DNA of 64,000 bases from Ideonella sp. (GTDB lineage: Bacteria; Pseudomonadota; Gammaproteobacteria; Burkholderiales; Burkholderiaceae_C): the NCBI GenBank assembly GCA_015075545.1, contig JABTUC010000001.1, forward strand, positions 1,173,506-1,237,505. Direction: 5' to 3'. Below are positions 41,498 to 50,757 of the stretch, piece by piece. Position 1 is the first letter of the stretch. Each line of letters opens with the position of its first letter. The notes beneath the pieces were generated by a model. That model did not search any database. It had not been told where the DNA came from and saw only the letters and a list, made by a program, of their open reading frames with translations. The position numbers and the translations under genes were made by a program.

Positions 41498-42586
41498 TTA
41501 CGGACCGCCGCGGCCGGCCACGCGCGCGCGCGGTGCTGGCGCGCGCTCGAGCAGCGGCAGCAGCGGGCTGTGGAGCTGGCGCGCCAGCCGCAGCACCGTC
41601 ATCTCGGGCTGCGCGGGCAGCCGCGTGCTCGGGTTGGCGCCGTGCGCCAGCAGGTACTCGGCCATCGTCTGGCGCTGCACCGCCGGTTCCAGCCAGTCGG
41701 TGCCGAGCGTCTTGGCCAGCGGTATCCAGGGCACCTGGTCGCCCTGCTGCGGCGGCACGCGGTTCACCAGTTGCGGCGCGCGTGTCAGCCACCAGTCGAG
41801 AGCGCGGTAGTTGCCGCTGCGAAACGCCGCCTCGAACCCCGGCTGCAGCTTGCCGTCGTAGGGGTCGAGCGCCGCGCCGATGCGATGCCCGCTGGCCTCG
41901 AGCTGCGCCGACAGAGGTGTGCCCAGCATCTCGGGGTCGAGCGCCGACAGCGGGCTGAAGCCGAGCTGGCCGGGCGGCATCTGGCCTTGTGCCACCCAGC
42001 GCTCGATCACGCTGTCGAAGCCGGCGGCGCGCGCGCGCGGGCAGCTCAGCATGCGCACCACGTCGTGGTGGATCGCGCGCGCGTCGGCCTGCGCCAGCCA
42101 CAGCAGCGATTCGCGCACCGCTGGCGTCGCGGCGCCGAAGTCGGGGCATGGGTCAGCCTGCGCCAGCTCGACCAGCGGCGCGCGCGCGCAGGCCTCGGGC
42201 ATCTGCCCCTTGTCGATCAGCTCGGGCAGCGCCGGCCACAGCCGCACATCGCGTGCCGCCATCGCCAGCGGGCACAGCGGCAGCTTGTACGACGCCGCCA
42301 GATCCTCGGCCTTCATCAGCCCGGGCTGGTACGGCAGGCAGTGCGGCGCCAGCGCGCGCTCGACGCTGTTGAGGTAGTAGCACGGCACCGGGCCACCCTC
42401 GACCCACTTGTCGTGGAAGTACTTGGCGATCGACCAGCTCGCACTGGTGTCGGTGGCGATGCCCAGGGCACCGATCACCGCCGCGGTGGTGGTGCAGCCG
42501 GCCAGCGCGAGCGCGCCGACCAGCCACAGGCCGAGCCGCGCGCTGCGCGCAGCCAGGCGACGAGAGAGCGCAATTCGCGACGGCAC
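41498..42586 (-). CDS. Hypothetical lipoprotein with possible C-terminal ankyrin repeats
   Basis: A protein of about 362 residues with lipoprotein signal (LWLVGALALAGC). The body has several Cys and paired helices: WVEGGPVPCYYLNSVERALA, LPLCPLAMAARDVRLW and CARAPLVELAQADPCPDFGA. The end contains RQTMAEYLLAHGANPSTRLP, which looks like an ankyrin repeat. GTG at 42586 is the closest start that leaves a normal signal peptide; upstream starts are possible. I do not recognise a family. Highly convergent with the HtrA-like gene. Confidence 0.6.
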   Translation of the reverse strand: MPSRIALSRRLAARSARLGLWLVGALALAGCTTTAAVIGALGIATDTSASWSIAKYFHDKWVEGGPVPCYYLNSVERALAPHCLPYQPGLMKAEDLAASYKLPLCPLAMAARDVRLWPALPELIDKGQMPEACARAPLVELAQADPCPDFGAATPAVRESLLWLAQADARAIHHDVVRMLSCPRARAAGFDSVIERWVAQGQMPPGQLGFSPLSALDPEMLGTPLSAQLEASGHRIGAALDPYDGKLQPGFEAAFRSGNYRALDWWLTRAPQLVNRVPPQQGDQVPWIPLAKTLGTDWLEPAVQRQTMAEYLLAHGANPSTRLPAQPEMTVLRLARQLHSPLLPLLERAPAPRARVAGRGGP

Positions 42587-42900
42587 TTGTTGGGGGCGAA
42601 TGGATCGAGCGGGCGCCCGAGCGTGACACAGGTCACGCTGCAGCCGTGGGGCGCCGCGTGAACGATTGCCGCGGCGGCGCCGAGGTCTTTGGTAACGGCC
42701 AGTCAGGCGCGTGTCGCAAACTGGCGGGTATCCGATCGAGCGCCGATCCCGAGTCGGATGCAACGCGGCAGCGAGGCGCGGAAAAGCACCGCCAATGTGC
42801 GCCGCCACCTAAGCTCCCGAAGGGTGGACAACACGACAATCGGCGCTCGACGGCGCAACAGGAAAAGCCGGCCGCGCCGGTGCTGGAGCGCCACAGACCC

Positions 42901-44052
42901 ATGCCGACCGTGCTCGTTGTCGACGATGTCCCCGAGAACCTCACGGTGCTCGGCGAGCTGCTGGTGCGCGAGTACACCGTGCGCGCGGCCAACTCGGGCG
43001 CCGCGGCGCTGCGGCTGGCTGCGGCGGCGCCGCAACCCGACCTGATCCTGCTCGACCTGATGATGCCGGGCATGGACGGCTACGAGGTGATGCAACGCCT
43101 GCGCGCCGAGGCGCGGACACGCGACATCCCGGTGATCTGCGTCACCGCGCTCGATGCCACCGACGAGGAGGAGCGCGGCCTGTCGATGGGCGCGGTCGAC
43201 TACATCGCCAAGCCGCTGCGGCCGAGCGTGGTGCTGGCGCGCGTGCGCACGCAGATCGAGCTGAAGCGCGCGCGCGACAGGCTGGCCGATCAGAACGCGT
43301 TCCTCGAGGCCGAAGTGGCGCGGCGCATGCGCGAGAACCAGCTCGCGCACGACGCCAGCATCCACGCGCTGGCACGGCTGGCCGAGACGCGCGACCCCGA
43401 GACCGGCAACCACATCCTTCGCACCCAGCAGTACATGCGCCGGCTCGGCCAGTTGTTGGCCACCCACCCACGCTTCGCCGCCTCGCTCGACGCGCGGGCC
43501 ATCGAGCTGCTGGCGAAGTCGGCGCCGCTGCACGACATCGGCAAGGTCGGCATCCCCGACCACATCCTGCTCAAGCCCGGCCGGCTCGACGCCGCCGAGT
43601 GGGAAATCATGAAGACGCATGCCGCACTCGGCGCCGAGGCGATCGAGCGCGCCGAGGCCGACGCCCAGCAGCCGATCGAGTTCCTCGCGGTGGCCAAGCA
43701 GATCGCCCGCCACCACCACGAGCGCTGGGACGGCCTGGGCTACCCCGACGGCCTGGCGGGCGACGCGATTCCCCTGCCGGCGCGGCTGATGGCGCTGGCC
43801 GACGTGTTCGACGCGTTGATCTCGCGGCGCGTCTACAAGCCGGCCCTGCCGTATGAACGTGCGCGCGACATCATCGCCAGCAGCCGCGGCACGCACCTCG
43901 ACCCCGACGTGGTCGACGCCTTTGTCGCCGACTTCGACACCTTCCGCGCGATCGCCGAACGCCACGCCGACAGCGACGAGGCGCTGGCCGCCAAGCAGGC
44001 TTCGCTGCGCAGCTTCGCGGCGGGCGCTGCGGCACCTTCGGCGCAGGGGTGA
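42901..44052 (+). CDS. Response regulator with HD-GYP phosphodiesterase domain
   Basis: A 383-residue RpfG-like protein. The receiver domain (residues 1-125) has VLVVDDV and the phosphorylatable Asp52 in [16 protein letters not shown]. The HD-GYP domain (about 145-355) has the metal site [20 protein letters not shown] (His211-Asp212), [15 protein letters not shown] with the GYP tripeptide, and [20 protein letters not shown]. It should hydrolyse c-di-GMP when phosphorylated. The sensor kinase gene starts 4 bp after the stop, making a two-gene operon. Confidence 0.93.
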   Translation: MPTVLVVDDVPENLTVLGELLVREYTVRAANSGAAALRLAAAAPQPDLILLDLMMPGMDGYEVMQRLRAEARTRDIPVICVTALDATDEEERGLSMGAVDYIAKPLRPSVVLARVRTQIELKRARDRLADQNAFLEAEVARRMRENQLAHDASIHALARLAETRDPETGNHILRTQQYMRRLGQLLATHPRFAASLDARAIELLAKSAPLHDIGKVGIPDHILLKPGRLDAAEWEIMKTHAALGAEAIERAEADAQQPIEFLAVAKQIARHHHERWDGLGYPDGLAGDAIPLPARLMALADVFDALISRRVYKPALPYERARDIIASSRGTHLDPDVVDAFVADFDTFRAIAERHADSDEALAAKQASLRSFAAGAAAPSAQG

Positions 44053-44056
44053 CGCG

Positions 44057-47026
44057 ATGACCGACACGGGTCCGGCACCAGATTCCGTGCAAACGCCGCG
44101 GCGGCGCATCCTCGCCATCGTGCTCGGCTACATGCTGTTCGCAGCGTTGTGGATCTACGCCTCCGACCTCGCGCTCGAATCGCTGGTCAGCGATCCGCAG
44201 CGGCGGACGACGATGTCGGTGTACAAGGGCTGGGCCTTCGTCGCGGTGACCTCGGCACTGCTGTACTGGCTGCTGCGGCGGCTGCATGCGGCGCGCGCGC
44301 GTCACGCCGAGCAGGAGGCGAAGCTGCAGGCGCTGGCGCTGCTGAGCTCGGCGGCCGACAGCTCGACCGACGACATCTTCGCGCGCGACCTGCACGGCCG
44401 CTTCCTGTTGCGCAACCGCGCCTCGCTGCAGACGCTGCCGTTCAGGACGAAGTCCGGCAACTCCCTGGACGACCTGGCACTGTCCGAAGACGAGAAGGCA
44501 CATCTGCGCGCCAACGACGAACTCGTGGTGCGCGAAGACCGCACGCAGACCTTCAGCGAAACCTACACCACGACCGCCGGGAGGCACACCTTCCAGGTCA
44601 CCAAGGGGCCGTTGCGCGACGGTCACGGACGGGTGATCGGCGTGTTCGGCATCTCCCGCGACGTCACCGAAAGCCAGCGCACGGCCGAAGAGCTGGCGCG
44701 TCATCGCGAGCACCTCGAAGACCTGGTGCGGGCACGCACGGCCCAGCAGCAGCAGGCGGCGGCGCGGCTCGAGCAGTCGGAGTCGTTCCTGCGCGTGCTG
44801 GCGGGCAGCATCCCGGCCATGTTCTGCTACTGGGATCGCGACCTGTACTGCCGCTTCGCCAACCCCGGCTACGCGCATTGGTTCGGCCTGACGCCGCAGC
44901 AGGTTGTCGGCATGCACGCGCGCGACGTGCTCGGTGTCGAGCGCTACCACCAGCTCCTGCCGCTGGCCGCCGACGTGCTCGCCGGCGACGAGCTTCGCAT
45001 GGAGCTCGATGCGCACTCGCCCGATGGCCGCGTGCAGCCGACGTTGGCGTACTACGCGCCCGATCTGCGCGACGGCGTGGTGCACGGCTTTCTGGTATTG
45101 GCGATGGACATCAGCGAGCTCAAACAGGCGCAGGCGCGGCTGAAGGAGTTGAACGTCGAGCTGACCGAGGCACGCGATCGCGCCGAGGCGGCCACGCGCG
45201 CCAAGAGCGCGTTCCTCGCCAACATGAGCCACGAGATCCGCACGCCGATGAACGCGGTGATAGGCATGACGCACCTGCTGCGTCGCGACGACCCGCGGCC
45301 GTCGCAGGCCGACCGACTCGACAAGATCCACGACGCCGCGCAACACCTGTCGCAGGTGATCGACGACATCCTCGACCTGTCGAAGATCGAGTCCGGCAAG
45401 CTGACGCTGGAGAACACCAACTTCTCGCTGCGCGCGATGCTGCGCCGCGCCGAGGCGATGGTGGCCGAACGCGCGCGCGCCAAGGGCCTGACGATCGACG
45501 TCGACGCCGGCGACGTGCCCGACCGCCTGCGCGGCGACCCGACACGGCTGTCGCAGGCGCTGCTGAACCTGCTGAGCAACGCCGTCAAGTTCACCGATGC
45601 CGGCGGCATCGAGGTGCGGGTGAACGAGGTGGCGGGCGACGGCGCGGCGCTGCGCGTGCGTTTCACGGTGGCCGACACCGGCATCGGCGTCGCACCCGAC
45701 CAGATCGACAAGCTGTTCGGCGCTTTCGAGCAGGCCGACAGCAGCACCACGCGGCGCTTCGGCGGCACCGGGCTCGGACTGGCGATCACGCGCCACCTGG
45801 CGCGGCTGATGGGCGGCGACACCGGGGTCTCGAGCACGCCGGGCCGAGGCAGCCGCTTCTGGTTCGAGGCGCGGCTCGAGCGCGTGCACGAGGCGCGCAC
45901 CGGCGACACCGTGTTCGGTGGCGAGGTCGACTTCGTGCCGCAAGAGGAATCGCTGCGCTCGCTCGAAGAGCGGTTGCGCCGGCAGCACGCCGGCGCGCGC
46001 ATCCTGCTGGTCGAGGACAACGCGGCCAACCTCGAGGTCGCGCTCGAGTGGCTGCGCGGGGTGGCGCTGCAGGTCGACGTCGCCGTTACCGGCGAGGAGG
46101 CGGTACAGGCTGCCGGCCGCAACCCCTACCGCCTGATTCTGATGGACGTGCAGTTGCCTGGCATCGACGGCCTGCAGGCGACCCGCGAGATCCGGGCGCT
46201 ACCGAACCAGCGCGAGACGCCGGTGTTGTCGATGACCGCCAACGCGTTCGGCGACGACCGCCGCGCCTGCGAGCAGGCGGGCATGGTGGACCACATCGTC
46301 AAGCCGGTCGACCCGCAGCTGCTTTATCGCACGCTGCTGCGCTGGCTGTCAGCGGCGCCGGAGCCGGCAGCCGCCATGGCGCCGGGAGAGCGTTCGGCGG
46401 CGCCGCCGCCGCGCGATGCTGCGCTGGCATCGGGCCTCGACGAGTCGGTGGTGTCGCGCTACTTCGCGGGCCGCGCCGAGGTCTACGAGCGCGTGCTGCG
46501 GCAGTTCGCGCTCAGCTATCGCGCAGGGATCGCCGAGTTGAGCGCGGTGCTGACGCCCGATGCGCTCGATGCGGTGCGCCGGCAGGCGCATTCGCTCAAG
46601 GGCGCCAGCGCGGCCATCGGCGCCCGGGCCTTGTCGGAGCACGCCGCCTCGTTCGAGCGCGACGTCGTCGACGGCGTGGCGATCGGCGACCTCGAGGCCG
46701 CTGCACGGGCGCTGGCGCGCGAGCTGGCGCAGGTGGTCGCCGCGATCGATGCCCGCGGCACCGCGCCTTCGGCCAAGCGCCGGGCGCCAGCGGTCGACAC
46801 GGCCAGGGTGGAAGCCCAGCTCGATCAGTTCGAGGCGTTGCTCGACGCGGCCGATTTCGCGGCGCTGGCCCGCTACCGCGACCTGCACGAGCCGCTGCAG
46901 GCGGCGCTCGGCCCCGAGAGCCGCCGCCTGCGCGGGCTGTTGCAGCGTTTCGAGTTCGCACAGGCGCTGCAGTTGCTGCGCCAACTGCGCCTCGCTCAAC
47001 GCGAGGGCGATCGCGTCGGAAGCTGA
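44057..47026 (+). CDS. Hybrid sensor histidine kinase (two PAS, HisKA, HATPase, REC, Hpt)
   Basis: A 989-residue inner-membrane kinase. Two membrane segments (about 19-40 and 57-75) are followed by two PAS domains (about 100-205 and 245-360), a HisKA domain with His392 ([20 protein letters not shown]), HATPase ([39 protein letters not shown]), a receiver with Asp697 ([13 protein letters not shown]) and a C-terminal Hpt with His845 ([16 protein letters not shown]). A complete internal phosphorelay is therefore present. It probably phosphorylates the HD-GYP regulator encoded 4 bp upstream, linking an unknown signal to c-di-GMP breakdown. Confidence 0.94.
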   Translation: MTDTGPAPDSVQTPRRRILAIVLGYMLFAALWIYASDLALESLVSDPQRRTTMSVYKGWAFVAVTSALLYWLLRRLHAARARHAEQEAKLQALALLSSAADSSTDDIFARDLHGRFLLRNRASLQTLPFRTKSGNSLDDLALSEDEKAHLRANDELVVREDRTQTFSETYTTTAGRHTFQVTKGPLRDGHGRVIGVFGISRDVTESQRTAEELARHREHLEDLVRARTAQQQQAAARLEQSESFLRVLAGSIPAMFCYWDRDLYCRFANPGYAHWFGLTPQQVVGMHARDVLGVERYHQLLPLAADVLAGDELRMELDAHSPDGRVQPTLAYYAPDLRDGVVHGFLVLAMDISELKQAQARLKELNVELTEARDRAEAATRAKSAFLANMSHEIRTPMNAVIGMTHLLRRDDPRPSQADRLDKIHDAAQHLSQVIDDILDLSKIESGKLTLENTNFSLRAMLRRAEAMVAERARAKGLTIDVDAGDVPDRLRGDPTRLSQALLNLLSNAVKFTDAGGIEVRVNEVAGDGAALRVRFTVADTGIGVAPDQIDKLFGAFEQADSSTTRRFGGTGLGLAITRHLARLMGGDTGVSSTPGRGSRFWFEARLERVHEARTGDTVFGGEVDFVPQEESLRSLEERLRRQHAGARILLVEDNAANLEVALEWLRGVALQVDVAVTGEEAVQAAGRNPYRLILMDVQLPGIDGLQATREIRALPNQRETPVLSMTANAFGDDRRACEQAGMVDHIVKPVDPQLLYRTLLRWLSAAPEPAAAMAPGERSAAPPPRDAALASGLDESVVSRYFAGRAEVYERVLRQFALSYRAGIAELSAVLTPDALDAVRRQAHSLKGASAAIGARALSEHAASFERDVVDGVAIGDLEAAARALARELAQVVAAIDARGTAPSAKRRAPAVDTARVEAQLDQFEALLDAADFAALARYRDLHEPLQAALGPESRRLRGLLQRFEFAQALQLLRQLRLAQREGDRVGS

Positions 47027-47058
47027 GGCCGGCCGCGGCGCCGGCCCGCGTCGCGGCT

Positions 47059-47547
47059 ATGCTGGCGGCGATGACACCCCCGCCGCGCCGCAACGCCGCC
47101 GAGCAAGCCAGGCTCGACGCCGAGCTGATCAAGCTGGCCGAACAGCACATCCGCTTCAACCAGGTGCTGGGGTTGAAGATGATCACCGCGCGACCGCCGA
47201 CGCTGCGCTTCGAGATGCGGCCCGAGCTGGTCGGCCACCATCTGTACGGCCGGCTGCACGGCGGCGTCATCTCGGCCACGCTCGACGCGATGGGTGGCGT
47301 GGCGCTGATGTGGGCCATCAGCGAGAAGCATGCCGAGGAGTCGACGATGCAGGTGATGCACCGCTACTCGCGGCTGGGCACGATCGACCTGCGGGTCGAC
47401 TATCTGCGCCCGGGGCTGGGCAAGCACTTCACGGCCAGCGCCGAGGTGGTGCGTCTGGGCGGCCGGGTCGGCTCGACCCAGATGCGCCTGGTCAACGACG
47501 AAGACACGCTGATTGCCACGGCCGCGGCGGCCTACGTGGTGAGCTGA
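47059..47547 (+). CDS. PaaI-family hot-dog thioesterase
   Basis: A 162-residue single hot-dog protein. The core LVGHHLYGRLHGGVISATLD with the HGG loop, then AMGGVALMWAISE and IDLRVDYLRPGLGKHFTASA, is typical of PaaI/YiiD-type acyl-CoA thioesterases. The ATG at 47059 is used; 47071 (MTPPPRRNAAEQ) is an alternative, and neither has a strong ribosome site. It follows the hybrid kinase by 32 bp but is functionally unrelated as far as can be seen. Convergent with the next gene. Confidence 0.87.
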   Translation: MLAAMTPPPRRNAAEQARLDAELIKLAEQHIRFNQVLGLKMITARPPTLRFEMRPELVGHHLYGRLHGGVISATLDAMGGVALMWAISEKHAEESTMQVMHRYSRLGTIDLRVDYLRPGLGKHFTASAEVVRLGGRVGSTQMRLVNDEDTLIATAAAAYVVS

Positions 47548-47562
47548 CGCCGGAGCGCCACC

Positions 47563-49536
47563 TCAGTTGCCGAACGGTGAGTAGCGACCCTCGCGCCAGG
47601 CGCCGCCAGGGGCGAAGCTGACGCGCCGGCGCTCGACGAGCCGCTCGACCCAGGGCGTATCGGGGCTCTGGCCGTAGCGCCAGCCGGCGCCGTCGACGCG
47701 GCCCTCGACGATCTCGTAGCCGAGCAGCGCCAATACGCGATCGCCGAGGAAGATCGGCCGCGCGTTGCCGTACCAGTCAACGCAGCTGGCCTTGCAGGCG
47801 TCGTCGCGCACATCGCCCTGGCGGGCGCTCAGCTCGCCGAGCGCGCTGAACCGCAGGCTACGGTTGCGCAGGAAGGTCACCGACGCCGCGCCCTGGGCCC
47901 CGCGGTAAGCCCCGCGGCGCGCGCCGTCCTGCAACACCGGCAGTCCGAGCACGCCCTCGTCGTCCGACTGCGCGCGGTAGAAGAAGCCGTGCGTTCGCGT
48001 CTCGCCCTGTGCGACGCCGCGCTGCACGTGGCTGCCGGCCAAGCGCGCGTCGCCGCGCGCCAGCCGCAGCGCGCTGAAGTGCAGGTCACCACCGCGCGCG
48101 CCCACCAGCAGCGCGTCGCGCCCGAGCGACTCGATGCGCTCGACCGAGTGGCCGGGCGACAGCGTGGCGGCATCGCCGGCCGCGGCATAGCGCAGCGCCC
48201 AGGCCGACGCGCCATCGGCGCCGAACCCGCCGCCGGCCGTGCCACCCCAGACCAGCCAGTCGCCGATGAAGCGATTGTGCAGCGCGCCACCGGCGGCGCC
48301 CGGCAGGCGGCGATAGTGCTCGCGCCGCGCGGCGCCGCGGCCATCGCCGAACTCGGCCAACGGCACGCGCAGCAGCGCCATCGCGCCAGCAGTGGATTCA
48401 CTGCCCCACATCGACTCGCCGCGGCCCGATTCGCGCAGCAGCACGTTCAGGTGGCCACCTTCTTCGAGGAACGAGAGCTGGTCGATCGGCACGCCGGCGG
48501 TCTTCAGCGCGCTGGGCGCCGCGCCATCGAGGGGCAGCCTGAACACCGCCGACAGCGGCTGCGCCGGCTCGCCGCGTGAGCCCGGGCGGCGCCAGGCGCT
48601 CGTCCACACGTAGACCGAGCCCTGCGATACATAGAACACGCGGCCGGCGGGCCCCAGCACCGCGGCGGATTCGCAGCGCAGATCGTCACCGTCGAGTTCG
48701 CAGGTGGTCACCGTGTGCAGCGCCAGCGGCTCGCCGGGAGCGAAGTCGTCGTCGGTGCGGTATACGCGCGTGGCCGGCAGGATGCGCCTGAAGCCCGCGG
48801 CGCCGACCTCGCCGTGCCAGCGCCGCCACGCCGGAAACTGCTGCCACGGCTGCGCAGCCCACGGCGATAGCAAGGTCGGTGTGTAGAAGACCAGCTTGCG
48901 ACCGATCAGCCGGCTGGCGTAGTTGCGCGAGCTGTAGTAGTCGAACGAGCGCAGGTGGTGCGTCGCGCGGTACGCGAGGCTGCCGTCGGCGCCCAGCCCG
49001 AACAGACCGATCTCGGTGCCGCCGCGTGCGTACGAGTAGCCGATCACGACGACGTCGCGGCCCGACACCAGCAACTCGTCGTACCACGCACCTTGCGGAT
49101 TCGACCCCGGCGCGTAGGCGTCGAGCGTGGCCACCGGCTGCAGCGCATCGCCGCCGACGCGCACCGTGAACAACCGCCCGCGGCGCAGCACGATCAGGTA
49201 GTCGCCGGCGCGCTTGACGATGCCGCCTTCGTCGACACCGGCGGTCTGCACGTTGGTGATCGACTCGGCGGCAGCCGAGTCGGCCGCGGGCGCGGCCGCC
49301 GGCATGGCGGCCTCCTGCTTCATGGCCAGGCCGCCTTGCCCCAGCGCACCGGCGGAGCGCTGGGCGTTGCCATGCAGCCGCGAGCGCTCGTGCCAGCGCG
49401 CGAGTGCCTCGCGCATCTGGCTCTCGCTGTCGTAGGCCGCCAGATGGCTGGCCGGGAGGGCCTTGGCGGCCGGCACAAGCGCGCTGGCGGCCGCGGCCAG
49501 GCTGCGGCTCAACAGGGTTCGTCGATCGATGGTCAT
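47563..49536 (-). CDS. Exported beta-propeller domain protein (PF09826 type)
   Basis: A 657-residue protein beginning MTIDRRTLLSRSLAAAASAL, a twin-arginine-like leader, so it may be exported folded. The signature ESITNVQTAGVDEGGIVKRA and GDYLIVLRRGRLFTV identifies the family of secreted proteins with a C-terminal beta-propeller. Several blades of the form LVSGRDVVVIGYSYARGGTE follow, and the tail PWVERLVERRRVSFAPGG closes the chain. Biological role unknown. It is divergent from bfd with a Fur-like site between. Confidence 0.85.
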   Translation of the reverse strand: MTIDRRTLLSRSLAAAASALVPAAKALPASHLAAYDSESQMREALARWHERSRLHGNAQRSAGALGQGGLAMKQEAAMPAAAPAADSAAAESITNVQTAGVDEGGIVKRAGDYLIVLRRGRLFTVRVGGDALQPVATLDAYAPGSNPQGAWYDELLVSGRDVVVIGYSYARGGTEIGLFGLGADGSLAYRATHHLRSFDYYSSRNYASRLIGRKLVFYTPTLLSPWAAQPWQQFPAWRRWHGEVGAAGFRRILPATRVYRTDDDFAPGEPLALHTVTTCELDGDDLRCESAAVLGPAGRVFYVSQGSVYVWTSAWRRPGSRGEPAQPLSAVFRLPLDGAAPSALKTAGVPIDQLSFLEEGGHLNVLLRESGRGESMWGSESTAGAMALLRVPLAEFGDGRGAARREHYRRLPGAAGGALHNRFIGDWLVWGGTAGGGFGADGASAWALRYAAAGDAATLSPGHSVERIESLGRDALLVGARGGDLHFSALRLARGDARLAGSHVQRGVAQGETRTHGFFYRAQSDDEGVLGLPVLQDGARRGAYRGAQGAASVTFLRNRSLRFSALGELSARQGDVRDDACKASCVDWYGNARPIFLGDRVLALLGYEIVEGRVDGAGWRYGQSPDTPWVERLVERRRVSFAPGGAWREGRYSPFGN

Positions 49537-49688
49537 CGCTGGGCTCCGCTCGGATGGGTAAGGTGCCGGGCCCGCCGGCCCACCCGCTCGGCGGGCCAGG
49601 GAGACAGGCTGGCTGTGGCGTTGAACGAGACACCGAAGCCAAAGGGGTTAAGTCACCCACCCGGGGCGATCCGAATAACCTGAAGTCT

Positions 49689-49707
49689 ATTGAGAGTTAT
49701 TCGCGTT
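49689..49707 (+). promoter_or_regulatory. Candidate Fur box upstream of bfd
   Basis: ATTGAGAGTTATTCGCGTT matches the classical 19-base consensus AATGAGAATCATTCTCATT at 14 of 19 positions by eye. It lies 44 bp before the bfd start in a stretch unusually rich in A and T for this window. Iron-dependent control of bfd is well established in other proteobacteria. Confidence 0.5.
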
Positions 49708-49750
49708 TACATTAGACTGCTCCCCAAGCACTGAACCCAGGGATCAACCC

Positions 49751-49966
49751 ATGATCGTCTGCCTCTGCCACCGCGTCTCCGACCGCGACATCGAGCGTGC
49801 AGTGGCCAGCGGCGTGCACAACTTCGACCACCTGCAGGACGAGACCTGCGTTGCGTCGTCGTGCGGCTGCTGCCACGACTGCGCGCGCGAGGTGTTCGAC
49901 TCGGCGATGGCCGCGCCGGCGCGGTGTGCTGCTCAGGCGCCCTCCGCTGCCGTCATCGCGGCATGA
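49751..49966 (+). CDS. bfd: Bacterioferritin-associated ferredoxin (Bfd)
   Basis: A 71-residue [2Fe-2S] protein, MIVCLCHRVSDRDIERAVAS. The cluster ligands CxC (Cys4, Cys6) and CxxC (Cys38, Cys41 in SSCGCCHDC) are at the family positions. Bfd reduces bacterioferritin cores and releases iron. No bacterioferritin gene lies in the window. A Fur-box-like site precedes it, agreeing with iron-starvation induction. Confidence 0.9.
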   Translation: MIVCLCHRVSDRDIERAVASGVHNFDHLQDETCVASSCGCCHDCAREVFDSAMAAPARCAAQAPSAAVIAA

Positions 49967-50137
49967 GCTGATCGCAACGCCGAAGGCGGCAAGCGCGGCG
50001 CCACCGGTCACTGCGGGGCGGATCGCGCCCCAGCAGACGCAGCGTTTTCGAGACCGCACCGAGCGCATGGCGTCGCAGCCCCTGCGGTAGCATGGCGCCC
50101 CTTCGCGGCCCGCGCGCCGCCACCGTGGAGCCCGAGC

Positions 50138-50752
50138 GTGCTGGTTGTCTGCCTCGATCTCGAAGGTGTGCTGGTGCCCGAGATCTGGATCGCGTTCGCC
50201 GAGCGCACCGGCATCGCGGCGTTCCGGCGCACCACGCGCGACGAACCCGACTACGACAAGCTGATGCGCCAGCGCATCGCGCTGCTGCGCGAGCACGGCC
50301 TGAAGCTGCCCGACATTCAGCGCGTGATCGGCGCCATGCAGCCGTTGCCGGGCGCGCGCGATTTCCTCGATGACCTGCGCGCGCGCTACCAGGTGGTGAT
50401 CCTGTCGGACACCTTCTACGAGTTCGCCGACCCGTTGATGCGCCAGCTCGGCCGCCCCACGCTGCTGTGCCACCGGCTGATCGCCGACGCCGAAGGCCGC
50501 GTGGTCGACTACAAGCTGCGCCAGGCCGACCAGAAGCGCCAGGCGGTGCTGGCGCTCAAGGGGCTCAACTTCAAGGTGCTCGCCGCCGGCGATTCGTACA
50601 ACGACACCGCGATGCTCGGCGCCGCCGATGCGGGGTTCTTCATCCACCCGCCGGAGTCGATCGCCGCGCAGTTTCCGCAGTTCGCGGTGACGCGATCGTT
50701 TCCAGAGTTGACGGCAGCGCTCGACGCCGCCGCGCACCGCCTGCAGCGCTGA
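50138..50752 (+). CDS. thrH: Bifunctional phosphoserine phosphatase/homoserine phosphotransferase ThrH
   Basis: A 204-residue HAD-family enzyme. The nucleophile motif is VCLDLEGVLVPEIW (Asp7, with Glu9 replacing the second Asp, as in ThrH). Motif II is ILSDTFYEF and motif III/IV is VLAAGDSYNDTAMLGAADAG. ThrH dephosphorylates phosphoserine and can transfer the phosphate to homoserine. The GTG at 50138 lies behind GGAG. The rlhA gene follows 5 bp after the stop. Confidence 0.93.
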   Translation: MLVVCLDLEGVLVPEIWIAFAERTGIAAFRRTTRDEPDYDKLMRQRIALLREHGLKLPDIQRVIGAMQPLPGARDFLDDLRARYQVVILSDTFYEFADPLMRQLGRPTLLCHRLIADAEGRVVDYKLRQADQKRQAVLALKGLNFKVLAAGDSYNDTAMLGAADAGFFIHPPESIAAQFPQFAVTRSFPELTAALDAAAHRLQR

Positions 50753-50757
50753 CCCCG

